Source: Lachnospiraceae bacterium
GTDB taxonomy: Bacteria > Bacillota > Clostridia > Lachnospirales > Lachnospiraceae
Length of the DNA: 57,291 nucleotides
Assembly: GCA_024694625.1 (NCBI GenBank)
Contig: JAILJP010000090.1
Location: 1 to 57,291, forward strand
Direction: 5' to 3'
Part shown: positions 18,365-27,487 of the stretch, one piece after another
How the letters are laid out: the number at the start of each line of letters is the position of its first letter
Numbering within the stretch: the stretch's first letter is position 1
Notes under the pieces: generated by a model
Databases searched by the model: none
Told to the model about the DNA's origin: nothing
The model's input: the letters and a program-made list of their open reading frames with translations, nothing else
Translations under genes and position numbers: made by a program

Positions 18365-21331
18365 TTATTTAATCTTTCCTTCATCTGCAAGTTCTATGAG
18401 TTTGTCTACAACGTCACCGTTTACCTGGGTACCGGATACCCGTTTTAACTCGTCCAATACGGTCTGTATGGGAAGCTTTTTACGGTAAGGTCTGGTAGAG
18501 TACATGGCATCAAAGGTGTCTGCTACGGCAATGATTTGAGCTACCATGGGAATTTGATCCTTGGTGTATCCGTTGGGATAACCCTTGCCGTCCAGTCGTT
18601 CATGGTGGTAGCCGGCGCCAATGGCCAAATCCGGTGCAATGGTGATTTCTTTTAATACATCCTGACCGTTTGAGGCGTGGGACTTCATAATTTCATATTC
18701 TTCGTCATTTAAGCCTTCCGGTTTGTTCAAAATAGCATCCGGAATGGATAGCTTTCCAATATCGTGGAGGAGGGCAATGTTGTACATGTCCTCTATTTGT
18801 TCTTCTGTGTATCCAAGCTTCCCCGCTAAAAGCTTTGTATAATTTGCAACTCTGAAGGAGTGACCGTTTGTATACCGGTCCTTCATATCGATACATTTTG
18901 CGAAGGCTTTTGTAATCTGTTCAATTAAGATTCTGTTTTCTTTGTGCCTCTTTTCCAAGGCTTTGTTCTTTCGCCTGAAGTAAAGGTAGAAGGCACCGAC
19001 AATCAAACTGATAATCAGTAGTACCAAAAAAACAATAAATAAAGAGTGCTCCCAAAGGGCTTTTTCTTTTTTTATGGTAACAGTTACTTCCTGAACATCT
19101 TTATCTCTTAGCGCCACCGTCTTTAAGTGGTAGACGTAGGTGCCACCGTCTAAGTTGGTGTAGGTAACTTCTGATAAATCCCGCTTCGTGGTGTCAAAGA
19201 TTTCGTTATCGAAACCTTCTAAGTAGTACTGCAATTCCGGGTTGTCCAAGGTGTAGGATAGGGAATAACTGTAAATGGTAACACGCCTTGCAGTGGATGG
19301 AATTGTGATTGTGTTGGAATCATCCACGTAGTAGAGTTTGTCGTCTACTTCAATAAAGGGAACGGTTAAATGGGCATCCTCTATAGAGGGCGGGTCATAA
19401 ATATTTACTTTCGAAATACCTGTGGTTCCTGCGATGTAGAGAGTACCGTCGGTGCTAATGTAACTTCTGGAATTTGCCGTGGTTACGTGGGGCAATCCGG
19501 AATCGGAGTTGTATAAGGTATAAATAATATTTTCTTCATCTGCCATTAATTCCTCTGCATTAACGACATAGATTCCGTTGGAAGAAAGCACCCAGATATT
19601 GTCGTGGGTATCGAAAAATATGTCAAAGTTGTTGGCGTAAGGAAAATTCTCAATGGTGGTAATTTTTTGGTCCTTCATATAGGCAATAGAATTGGAAGTG
19701 ATAATCCAAAAGAGATTCCGGAATCTGTCATATTTCACTCTAAGGATTACTTTTGAGGTCAGTCCTTCATCCAATCCAAATTGTTTCACCTGAGTGACAT
19801 CCCCACTTTCCGGAAGGATATAAAGGCCGTCTCCATCGGTTCCTAAGTATAGTTCTTTGGAGGAGGGATTTTCACATACGGTTAGGGAATCCATAGAAGA
19901 AAGGCCGTCCTCGCTGGTAAAGGAGGAGTTCACCGCACCGTCTTTTAAGAACTGTACACCACCTACCAAGGCCACACAAATCATTCCGTTTTCCAATTCC
20001 GTAACAGTTCGGATTTTGTTGGAAAGCATACCGGAGTCCATATTGTAGAAGTCATAGGTCATATCGCTATGAAGGCAAATCAGTCCATATTCGCTGTAAG
20101 TACAAATCCATAGGTTGTGTTTGGAATCTTCTATAATGGCGCGAATTCGGGAACCGTCCAAAAGTTTTGTCAGTTCTGTTTCTTTTAGGTTGTAGTTTTC
20201 GTCCATCACCATAAGTCCGTTGTCTGTACCTACATATAGGTCTGTACCAAACATACAGGTGGTGTTGGTAACGATGTCTTCCAAACCGTTGATGCGGTTG
20301 ATATCTGTAAAAATACTTGAGGTGACTTTTAACACACCTTCCCGGGAGGAGGAAAACCAAAGGTTTCCTTCATAGTCCACCATAATATCTTCTACGGAAG
20401 AATTCATTTTGGACTGGTTTAGCTTTTTGTATTCGCCGGAGGCGATATTGATGTATCCGATACCGTCGCTGGAACCAATCCAAAGGGTATCATTTAAAAG
20501 GTACAAAACATTCATACTGATTTGATCTTTTGCAATGTATTCTTTGGTTTCTGTAAATCCATCGTTCATATTTCCGTAGACGATGTTTGATTCGCTGGTT
20601 CCAAGATAAACATATCCGCTTGCGTTGGGATCCGGAAAGATGCTGTAAATATATCCGCCAAAATCCAAATCACTGCCACTGTAGAAATGTTGAATGCTGT
20701 TGTCTTCGATTTGAAAAATATCTCCGTCATAGGTGAGTCCGTAAACAATGCCATCTGTTCCTTTTTGAAGAGAGTAGATATAAGCGCTGCTTAAGTAGGC
20801 ATCCTCGTAGGTCTCAACCTGGAAATCATTATTGATGCGACAAAGACCTAAGGTAGTTCCCACTACGATGCTTCCGTCTGGCGCTTCAGATATCGCCCGG
20901 ATGGAAGAAGAGGGGAGGCCGTCAGCTTCGTGAAGAAAAGTGAAATTTCCATTCTCAAACAAAGCGATTCCGTTATCGTTGGTTCCAATCCAAAGTCGGT
21001 CGGAAGAATCCACATACATGGAAACAACGGATGTAATACCGGTGGTTGCTTCGTAACGGTAAAAATTGTTGCCGTCGTAGCGAACCAAACCACTGTAACT
21101 ACCTATCCAAATAAATCCATCGGAGGTTTGTACTACGGTATTTGCTTCCGAGGTGGGCATACCGATACTGGAATCATATAGTATGGCTGTTTGACCTATA
21201 TCAAATCCGGAAGAATCTTTTGCGGTTACCGCAAAAACATGATCCATTTCGTTGAAAGGAAATGGTAGACATACTGAAATAAAAAAAGAAAAGCAAAGAA
21301 TCCCTGCTTTGAAACGATTGTTTTTTTTCAT
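18365..21331 (-). CDS. Beta-propeller sensor with HD-GYP c-di-GMP phosphodiesterase
   Basis: A 988-residue membrane protein. A signal peptide (about 1-35) leads to an extracellular two-component-regulator propeller (Reg_prop repeats such as IWIGSYSGLVRYDG and LWIGTNDNGIALFENG, about 45-680), then a Y_Y_Y-type domain (about 690-755), one TM helix (about 765-790) and a cytoplasmic HD-GYP domain (810-988). The catalytic HDIGK (about 856-860) and HHERLDGKGYP (from about 909) are intact, so it should hydrolyse c-di-GMP. Propellers of this kind in gut bacteria usually sense polysaccharide breakdown products and are fused to kinases, so the HD-GYP output is uncommon. GAGG is next to the ATG. Confidence 0.92.
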   Translation of the reverse strand: MKKNNRFKAGILCFSFFISVCLPFPFNEMDHVFAVTAKDSSGFDIGQTAILYDSSIGMPTSEANTVVQTSDGFIWIGSYSGLVRYDGNNFYRYEATTGITSVVSMYVDSSDRLWIGTNDNGIALFENGNFTFLHEADGLPSSSIRAISEAPDGSIVVGTTLGLCRINNDFQVETYEDAYLSSAYIYSLQKGTDGIVYGLTYDGDIFQIEDNSIQHFYSGSDLDFGGYIYSIFPDPNASGYVYLGTSESNIVYGNMNDGFTETKEYIAKDQISMNVLYLLNDTLWIGSSDGIGYINIASGEYKKLNQSKMNSSVEDIMVDYEGNLWFSSSREGVLKVTSSIFTDINRINGLEDIVTNTTCMFGTDLYVGTDNGLMVMDENYNLKETELTKLLDGSRIRAIIEDSKHNLWICTYSEYGLICLHSDMTYDFYNMDSGMLSNKIRTVTELENGMICVALVGGVQFLKDGAVNSSFTSEDGLSSMDSLTVCENPSSKELYLGTDGDGLYILPESGDVTQVKQFGLDEGLTSKVILRVKYDRFRNLFWIITSNSIAYMKDQKITTIENFPYANNFDIFFDTHDNIWVLSSNGIYVVNAEELMADEENIIYTLYNSDSGLPHVTTANSRSYISTDGTLYIAGTTGISKVNIYDPPSIEDAHLTVPFIEVDDKLYYVDDSNTITIPSTARRVTIYSYSLSYTLDNPELQYYLEGFDNEIFDTTKRDLSEVTYTNLDGGTYVYHLKTVALRDKDVQEVTVTIKKEKALWEHSLFIVFLVLLIISLIVGAFYLYFRRKNKALEKRHKENRILIEQITKAFAKCIDMKDRYTNGHSFRVANYTKLLAGKLGYTEEQIEDMYNIALLHDIGKLSIPDAILNKPEGLNDEEYEIMKSHASNGQDVLKEITIAPDLAIGAGYHHERLDGKGYPNGYTKDQIPMVAQIIAVADTFDAMYSTRPYRKKLPIQTVLDELKRVSGTQVNGDVVDKLIELADEGKIK

Positions 21332-21511
21332 CCTCTATCCCCTTGGTTTTTACCTTATTTATAAATACAAATCTATTCTACAACTTTTTTATGGAAAAAA
21401 ATAGACAATCCGTGAAAAACTACTTCACATTTTTGCAATAATATGGTAAAAGAGAGTGTAAATTTTTTTTGCTAAAGCGATAAAGAACATTGAGTGAAGA
21501 GGAGTCAGATA

Positions 21512-22072
21512 ATGGAGAGAAGGGATGTAATTCGTTCAAAGGAACGATTGAGAGAAGCATACCTGGGATTACTACTTGAAAAAGGCGAAACAAAGATTAC
21601 TGTAAATGAGGTTTTGCAAAAAGCTGATTTATCCAGAGGTACGTTTTATGCGCATTATAAGGATATAGATGATTTACATAATGCCGTTGAGGAACAGTTG
21701 ATTGAAAGATGGAGAAAGACCTTTAAGGATCCAAGCTTAAAGCAGTTTATAGATAGCCCAAGGGAACCTTTGGATGGTTTGCTTGCCCGCATTGAGCCGC
21801 ACAAAAGAGAAATGCAAATTCTTTTGAAAAAGCAAAACGGTTCCAATTTGATTCAGCGTGCAAAGCATGCCATGATTACATTAATGATTGAGGAAAGTGG
21901 CTTGGAAGATACTCCGGAACTTTTACTTTTACGTACCACTATCGCCGGTGGCGTTATTGATGCATTCGTACTTTGGGTTATGACCGACAATGCGCTTCCC
22001 AGAGAAATTTTGGTTGAGAAAATGTGTAATTTTGTATCCAGTGGAATTCGTGGCTGGAATGTACAGGAATAA
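21512..22072 (+). CDS. TetR/AcrR family transcriptional regulator
   Basis: A 186-residue regulator. The N-terminal helix-turn-helix (about 10-55) is typical: ITVNEVLQKADLSRGTFYAHYKDIDDL. The C-terminal half is a divergent ligand-binding helical domain. AGAGGAG lies 7 nt before the ATG at 21512; a GTG at 21494 would precede that site. It is divergent from the HD-GYP gene and followed by a terminator, so its targets may include the neighbouring HD-GYP gene or itself (inference). Confidence 0.88.
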   Translation: MERRDVIRSKERLREAYLGLLLEKGETKITVNEVLQKADLSRGTFYAHYKDIDDLHNAVEEQLIERWRKTFKDPSLKQFIDSPREPLDGLLARIEPHKREMQILLKKQNGSNLIQRAKHAMITLMIEESGLEDTPELLLLRTTIAGGVIDAFVLWVMTDNALPREILVEKMCNFVSSGIRGWNVQE

Positions 22073-22083
22073 TAAGATGAGGA

Positions 22084-22116
22084 AAGAAGAGGACAGTGGT
22101 TCTCTTCTTTTTTTGT
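22084..22116 (+). terminator. Terminator after the TetR gene
   Basis: AGAAGAG pairs with CTCTTCT and is followed by seven T. Confidence 0.8.
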
Positions 22117-22166
22117 TATTTTAAATGTGATAGAATAAAGTATACGTTTTTGGGGGAGCAAATAAT

Positions 22167-23837
22167 ATGGGAAAACAAAACAGATGGCCGGAAAGACCAG
22201 TGGAATACGGACTTCATGTGGCATACAGAATACTCTTTGCAGCGTTTTGTGTTTTTTTAGTATACCTATTTTGCACATATCATCGTTCCATTGATATTAA
22301 AAATGGAAAGCGTGGATTTGAAGTCCTTCAATGTATAGAAGAAAAAAAGGTGTCGGAGGAGAAAAGTTCCCTAGGCTATGCTATGGAATACACCTATTTA
22401 TTGCCTCATATTAGTGGAAACTATCGTACCTTGTTGTTTTATTCTTCCTACCATGACGTTATGGTAAGTTTTAACGGCAAGGGAGTTTATACAATGATGG
22501 GACCGAAGGGGGGCTATGTGATGAAAACTTCCGCCCATTGTTGGAATCAGGTAGCCTTCGAAAACGAGGATGCCAATCAATACGTTACGATCAAGTTGAT
22601 TCCTGACTATGAGGGGATTGCCAGTGAACCGGAAGATGTGTTATTTGGAGAGACTGATAAAATCTACCAGTACTATGTTCGACAGGACATGCCTTCCATG
22701 ATTTTAAGTGTAACGGCGATTTTAATAGGAGTGTTTTTCTTTGGGTACTGTTTTGTAAATTGGAAAAATCAGGAAATCGACAAGAACTTGGTGATGCTGG
22801 GCTTGTTTTCTTTTTTGGTGGGACTTTGGAAATTGACAGATACCAGAGCACTTACCATTTTGTTCCCTAATATTCCGACACTGTATATAGTTCCCTTTTT
22901 TTGCTTGTCCTTTGCTGCTTTCGCTTTCTTGGGATATTCCAAATATCTTTTTGAGCGCAAGGACGATATCCTATGGACTGTTATTGAAGTGATACTTTTG
23001 ATTACGACCGCTGCTGTGTTGATTCTTCAACTTGTTGGTATTTTGGAATTCCGTCAGACTTTGGTTGCAACCCATGTAACCATAGCGCTGGCATTGTTCG
23101 TCTTTGTGTTTGAAGTGATTCGGGAATATCAAACCGTTGGGATTGGTACAAATCTTAGATTTAATGCCATCTACATTTTGCTTTGTTTGGTAGGTGTGAT
23201 TTGGGATATTTCCGCCTACTATTTTTCAGCAGGACAAAGTCATCGTATGATAGGTGGTATTTTGTGCTTCGTTATTTATGTAGCGGCCATGGGATATTTT
23301 TCCTTAAATAAGGCGAAAGTTTTGATGGTAGAGGGAGCCAGAGCAAAGGAATTCGAACGCTTGGCGTATCAGGATCCATTGACCGGGATTCCCAATCGTA
23401 TGGCTTACAATCATTTTGTTGGAAATGAAAACTTTCAATCAGCCGAAATGGCAGTTGCCATGTTTGACTTAAATGATTTGAAAAAATGCAATGACTCTTT
23501 GGGACATGAAATGGGGGATGTTTATATTAGTAGTGTCGCAGAGATTCTGGATAAAACCTTCCGAGGCGTGGGAACCGCATTTCGAATTGGTGGAGATGAA
23601 TTTACGGTTTTGGTTCCCCATGCTTCCAAGGAAAAGATGGATATATTGATGCAAAAAGTGGATGAGGAAATTAAAAAGGCAAATGAAAAATGCCCGGCTA
23701 TTTCCATGAGGATTGCATCCGGTTATGCGATTTATGAATCGGAAAAAGATGAGACCATCGAAGATGCTTTTCGCAGAGCCGACGCGTTGATGTACGCCAA
23801 AAAATATCAGATGAAACATGATAAAAAAATAAGTTAG
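22167..23837 (+). CDS. Membrane diguanylate cyclase with 7TM-type sensor
   Basis: A 556-residue protein. TM1 (about 21-38) is followed by an extracellular beta-rich domain (40-165), a block of about seven helices (170-390), then a GGDEF domain from LAYQDPLTGIPNRM (399) with intact RIGGDEF (475-479). The layout resembles 7TMR-DISM receptors. Activity is expected. It starts an apparent operon: the next gene, a GGDEF-EAL protein, begins 10 nt after the stop, and a WYL regulator follows. Confidence 0.9.
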   Translation: MGKQNRWPERPVEYGLHVAYRILFAAFCVFLVYLFCTYHRSIDIKNGKRGFEVLQCIEEKKVSEEKSSLGYAMEYTYLLPHISGNYRTLLFYSSYHDVMVSFNGKGVYTMMGPKGGYVMKTSAHCWNQVAFENEDANQYVTIKLIPDYEGIASEPEDVLFGETDKIYQYYVRQDMPSMILSVTAILIGVFFFGYCFVNWKNQEIDKNLVMLGLFSFLVGLWKLTDTRALTILFPNIPTLYIVPFFCLSFAAFAFLGYSKYLFERKDDILWTVIEVILLITTAAVLILQLVGILEFRQTLVATHVTIALALFVFVFEVIREYQTVGIGTNLRFNAIYILLCLVGVIWDISAYYFSAGQSHRMIGGILCFVIYVAAMGYFSLNKAKVLMVEGARAKEFERLAYQDPLTGIPNRMAYNHFVGNENFQSAEMAVAMFDLNDLKKCNDSLGHEMGDVYISSVAEILDKTFRGVGTAFRIGGDEFTVLVPHASKEKMDILMQKVDEEIKKANEKCPAISMRIASGYAIYESEKDETIEDAFRRADALMYAKKYQMKHDKKIS

Positions 23838-23847
23838 TGAGGGTTAC

Positions 23848-26145
23848 TTGAGTAGTATGAGAATTTATTATCCGATTATATTTTCCGGTATTGAAATCAT
23901 ATTAATCATGTGTGCCAATGCCGCAAGAAGAAGTAACAAAAAAATAGGAAAAACTGTGGAGTATATGTTGCTGTCGTCCACAGTAATTGTGTTCACACAG
24001 ATTATGATAGCGGCCATACCGACCTACTGGGTTGCCCGGATTTTCTTCAATATCTATTACATCAGTATTGATGTGACGTTATATCTGGTTATGATGTATT
24101 GCTACGAATATACCCATCAGCAGATAAGGGGAACCTGGTGGGATTATGTTCTTCGGGTTTTGATTGGCGCGGATATTCTTTCTATCTTTGGAAATATTTT
24201 TGGAGAATATTTTACAAAGACAGAATCTTTTGTAGTAGGAGATCAGACTGTATATGTCATGATTTTTGGAAAGGCATATCAGGGACATTTGTTCCTTTGT
24301 TATATGCTTTTTATGATTGCTTTGCTGGCGATTTTCCGAAAGATCGTAAATACGGCATCCGTTTATTGGGGATCCTACATTATAATTGCCGCCAGCCTTT
24401 TGCTTATAGTGGTAATTAATTTGATTTATTTGGTTACAGATACCACAGTGGATTATTCCATCATTGGATATGCTATAGGTGGATTTTTGATTTATTATTT
24501 TTCTATCCGAAAACCTCCGATGCTTTTGGTAAACAATATGTTGGCTTCCATTATTACGGAGATGAATGATGGAATCGTATTGTTTGATACGGATCGGGTT
24601 TGTGTCTATGCAAACAACAAGGCCCGTGAGCTTTTAAAAGTGGATAGCAGGGATTATGTAAAATGTGAAGAAGAACTTTTGAACTGGTTACAGGAATCCA
24701 ATCGTTATAAAACCAATGATGTCTTTTTGGAAGACACCTTCGTTCGTATGATCAACGGCCGAAAGGTTTCTTTGAAAATTGTTTCAAGAGCATTACGAAA
24801 GGGAAGCCATGAAATTGGAATCTGTTATCAGATTACCAATTACTCCAAAGAAGTGGAACTTCATAAAAAAGAGCGTTACATGGCCTTCCATGATCCTTTG
24901 ACCGGAGTTTACAACCGTGCCGGATTGTTTGAGTTGATTGAACAAAGATTACGGGAAAATCCGGATAAGCGTTATTACCTTATGGCTTTGGATATTCGTG
25001 ACTTCAAGGGAGTAAATGACGTCCTTGGCCGAAAGAGTGGTGACGAGTTATTGGTTCGAGTGGCAAAGCAGTTGGAGGAGTTTGATTCCTTGGATGCCAT
25101 CTATGGACGATTGGTGGGAGATAAGTTTGGTATCATGCTGGAAAGAGACAAGTTCCATGCCAAACGAATTCCTCAAATGCTAAACAATCTTCGCTTTGTG
25201 GAAAGTGAAACTTCCTATATGATTGTGATTCATATGGGTATTTATGAAATTCAGGAAAATGATCCCGCACCGGTGGATGTTATGTTTGACCGTGCTATTT
25301 TTGCTATTTCAAAGATCAAAAACAGCTTTGAAGAGCGAATGGTTTTCTATGATGAAACGGCTAGAAAGGATATGCTTTGGGAGCAGTCCATTTCCGGAGA
25401 GCTGGGAAAAGCTTTGGAACATCATCAGTTTAAACCCTTCCTTCAGCCACAGGTAGACAGAGACGGAGTATCTCACGGAGCGGAAGTTTTGGTTCGTTGG
25501 GAGCATCCTACCGAAGGTCTTTTACTACCAAATCGTTTCATTAACATATTCGAGAAAAACGGAATGATTTTAAAACTGGATAAGTATATGTGGGAATCCG
25601 CTTGCCAGTTGTTGAAAGAGTGGAAGGACAAAGGCTTTGAAAACTATTATCTTTCTGTAAATATTTCTCCTAGAGATATCTATCTTATGGATGTAGGCCA
25701 ATATCTAAAAGATTTGGTCCTTAAATATGATGTTTCACCAAAGAATTTGAAACTAGAAATTACAGAAACCATGATTTCCGATGCAAAACGCTGTATTGAT
25801 TTGATTCAGCAATTACAGGAATACGGATTTGTAGTAGAGATGGATGATTTCGGAAGCGGATATTCTTCTTTGAATACTTTGAAAAACATTCCGGTGGATG
25901 TGTTAAAGATGGATATGGGATTCTTGCGAGAGTCTGCAGACACGAAAAAGGGAGAAGAGATTCTGTCCTTTGTGGTAGAACTTTCCAAGAAGTTAAACAT
26001 TGGCTGTATTGCCGAAGGTATCGAAACAAAAGAACAGTTGGATTTCTTGATGAAATGTGGTTGCGATGTCTTCCAGGGATATTATTTCTCAAGACCCATA
26101 CCGGTTTATGAATACGAAGAAAAATACATGAAAAAGCAAGGATAA
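23848..26145 (+). CDS. GGDEF-EAL protein with degenerate cyclase and intact phosphodiesterase motifs
   Basis: A 765-residue membrane protein: about seven N-terminal TM helices (7-215), a PAS-like domain (about 230-330), GGDEF (about 350-500) and EAL (about 515-760). The cyclase signature is broken to VGDKF (about 424), so c-di-GMP synthesis is unlikely. The EAL domain keeps AEVLVRWEHP (E near 545), NIS, LEITET, DDFGSGYSS, LKMD and AEGIE, so it should act as a phosphodiesterase, perhaps tuned by the GGDEF remnant. Start: TTG at 23848 is 4 nt from GAGGG; ATG at 23857 is the alternative. A WYL regulator starts 3 nt after the stop. Confidence 0.88.
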   Translation: MSSMRIYYPIIFSGIEIILIMCANAARRSNKKIGKTVEYMLLSSTVIVFTQIMIAAIPTYWVARIFFNIYYISIDVTLYLVMMYCYEYTHQQIRGTWWDYVLRVLIGADILSIFGNIFGEYFTKTESFVVGDQTVYVMIFGKAYQGHLFLCYMLFMIALLAIFRKIVNTASVYWGSYIIIAASLLLIVVINLIYLVTDTTVDYSIIGYAIGGFLIYYFSIRKPPMLLVNNMLASIITEMNDGIVLFDTDRVCVYANNKARELLKVDSRDYVKCEEELLNWLQESNRYKTNDVFLEDTFVRMINGRKVSLKIVSRALRKGSHEIGICYQITNYSKEVELHKKERYMAFHDPLTGVYNRAGLFELIEQRLRENPDKRYYLMALDIRDFKGVNDVLGRKSGDELLVRVAKQLEEFDSLDAIYGRLVGDKFGIMLERDKFHAKRIPQMLNNLRFVESETSYMIVIHMGIYEIQENDPAPVDVMFDRAIFAISKIKNSFEERMVFYDETARKDMLWEQSISGELGKALEHHQFKPFLQPQVDRDGVSHGAEVLVRWEHPTEGLLLPNRFINIFEKNGMILKLDKYMWESACQLLKEWKDKGFENYYLSVNISPRDIYLMDVGQYLKDLVLKYDVSPKNLKLEITETMISDAKRCIDLIQQLQEYGFVVEMDDFGSGYSSLNTLKNIPVDVLKMDMGFLRESADTKKGEEILSFVVELSKKLNIGCIAEGIETKEQLDFLMKCGCDVFQGYYFSRPIPVYEYEEKYMKKQG

Positions 26146-26148
26146 GTT

Positions 26149-27126
26149 ATGCCTAGATCGCAACACCAAAAACTGAAATTATACGTACTTGGAAAAATTC
26201 TAATGGAAAACACCGATGAAAATCATGGGATTACCATGCCGGAAATCATAGAACGCTTGGAAAAAGAGGAGATTTCTGCGGATAGAAAAAGTATTTACGA
26301 TGATATCCATGCCCTGGAAGATATAGGGATTTATGTGGAAAAGCAGAAAATCGGAAAGTATTTTTACTACAAGGTAATGGAAAAACAGTTTGAAGTGGCA
26401 GAACTGAAACTATTGGTGGATGCCATTTCTGCCTCCAAGTTTATTACTGAAAAAAAATCTCGGGAGTTGATTACAAAACTGGAGGGCTTGGTATCAAAAT
26501 ATGAAGCGAAAGAATTGCAGCGTCATGTATTGGTGAGCGGAAGAAATAAGACGCAAAACGAAGGCATCTATTACAACGTGGATGCTATTCATACCGCCAT
26601 TAATTCCAATCACAAGATTTCCTTTGAATATCTGCATTGGACATTGGATAAGGAATTGCAACCCAAAAACAAAGCCTACGAGGTAAGCCCGTGGGAACTT
26701 TTGTGGGACGAAGAAAACTACTATTTAATTGCTTTTGATTCTGATGAAGGAATTATGAAGCATTACCGCGTAGACAAAATGCGTTCCATTATTTCTATAG
26801 AGGAGAAGCGAGATGGAGTAGAGGAGTTTAAAAAGATTGATGTATCCTCCTATACGGATCGGGTGTTTGGCATGTTTGCCGGAGAAGAAGAAACGGTAAG
26901 CTTGCTTTGCAAAAACTATCTGGTTGGCGTGGTGCTGGATCGCTTTGGGACAGAAATCCCTCTTCGGAAAGAAGATGATGAATGGTTTCGATGTCGCGTT
27001 CGTGTGGCCGTCAGCCCTCAGTTTTTTGGTTGGCTGGTTAGCTTTGGGGGAGACATCCAACTTTTGGGACCGGAACATGTGAGAGGGGAGTTTGAGGAAA
27101 TGATGAAGGGGAAATATATTGTATAG
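26149..27126 (+). CDS. WYL-domain transcriptional regulator
   Basis: A 325-residue regulator with an N-terminal winged helix (about 8-75, DRKSIYDDIHALEDIGI), a helical linker, and a WYL domain (about 140-235; HKISFEYLHW, YEVSPWELLWDEENYYLIAFD) with its C-terminal extension. WYL domains bind ligands, often nucleic acid or nucleotides, to switch DNA binding. It begins 3 nt after the GGDEF-EAL gene, so all three genes of this run should be cotranscribed. A nucleotide second messenger is a tempting but unproven ligand. Confidence 0.9.
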   Translation: MPRSQHQKLKLYVLGKILMENTDENHGITMPEIIERLEKEEISADRKSIYDDIHALEDIGIYVEKQKIGKYFYYKVMEKQFEVAELKLLVDAISASKFITEKKSRELITKLEGLVSKYEAKELQRHVLVSGRNKTQNEGIYYNVDAIHTAINSNHKISFEYLHWTLDKELQPKNKAYEVSPWELLWDEENYYLIAFDSDEGIMKHYRVDKMRSIISIEEKRDGVEEFKKIDVSSYTDRVFGMFAGEEETVSLLCKNYLVGVVLDRFGTEIPLRKEDDEWFRCRVRVAVSPQFFGWLVSFGGDIQLLGPEHVRGEFEEMMKGKYIV

Positions 27127-27134
27127 TATGCCAC

Positions 27135-27204
27135 GAACAACTCATAGAAAAGCTTCGAGCAACAACTCATAGAAAAAGCTTCGAGCAACAACTCATAGAA
27201 AAAG
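27135..27204 (+). repeat. 26/27-nt tandem repeat, about 2.7 copies
   Basis: AACAACTCATAGAAAAAGCT followed by TCGAGC is repeated at 27135, 27161 and 27187 (the last copy partial, first copy slightly diverged). A related 20-nt stretch occurs inverted at about 27330-27350, next to the 3' end of tRNA-Thr. Confidence 0.8.
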
Positions 27205-27237
27205 AAGGAAATCGATAAATCGATTTCCTTCTTTTTC
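27201..27237. terminator. Bidirectional terminator after the WYL gene
   Basis: A perfect 15-bp stem (27201-27215 with 27220-27234) with loop TAAA and A-rich and T-rich flanks. Confidence 0.9.
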
Positions 27238-27243
27238 TATTTC

Positions 27244-27263
27244 GTCGTGGCTGTCGCCACGAC
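27244..27263. other. GC-rich perfect hairpin
   Basis: GTCGTGGC-TGTC-GCCACGAC, an 8-bp perfect inverted repeat between two terminators. No T-run follows, so it is not itself a terminator. Confidence 0.55.
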
Positions 27264-27273
27264 AAAGTAAAAC

Positions 27274-27319
27274 AAAAAAATGCTTCCCATGCAAATAAAT
27301 TTGCAGGAAGCATTTTTTT
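27274..27319. terminator. Terminator of tRNA-Thr (bidirectional)
   Basis: AAAAAAATGCTTCC and GGAAGCATTTTTTT flank an inner TGCAAA/TTTGCA stem. On the minus strand it ends the tRNA-Thr transcript. Confidence 0.85.
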
Positions 27320-27352
27320 ATTTTACTACGTTGTTGCTCGTAGCTTTTCGAA

Positions 27353-27425
27353 AGCTAGCGACGAGAGTTGAACTCGTGACCTCCTCACTACCAATGAGGT
27401 GCGCTACCACCTGTGCCACGCCAGC
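27353..27425 (-). tRNA. tRNA-Thr (GGT)
   Basis: 73 nt without encoded CCA. Acceptor GCTGGCG/CGCTAGC (one G-U), D arm GCAC-AGGTGGTA-GCGC with one A-C mismatch, anticodon stem CCTCA/TGAGG with loop TTGGTAG (anticodon GGT), T arm ACGAG-TTCAACT-CTCGT, discriminator T. Confidence 0.95.
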
Positions 27426-27455
27426 TTATCGGGTATCTGCGATACCGACCTGAAT

Positions 27456-27484
27456 AATATACTATATTAAAATACCGAAGTCAA
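27456..27484 (-). promoter_or_regulatory. Promoter of tRNA-Thr
   Basis: Minus strand TTGACT (27484-27479), 17 nt, TATATT (27461-27456), 30 nt before the tRNA. The short leader contains GGTATC/GATACC. Confidence 0.8.
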
Positions 27485-27487
27485 GAA

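Noticed and set aside
27135-27204. Repeat array that could suggest CRISPR
   Set aside because: Units follow each other without unique spacers, the unit is short, and no cas genes are present.
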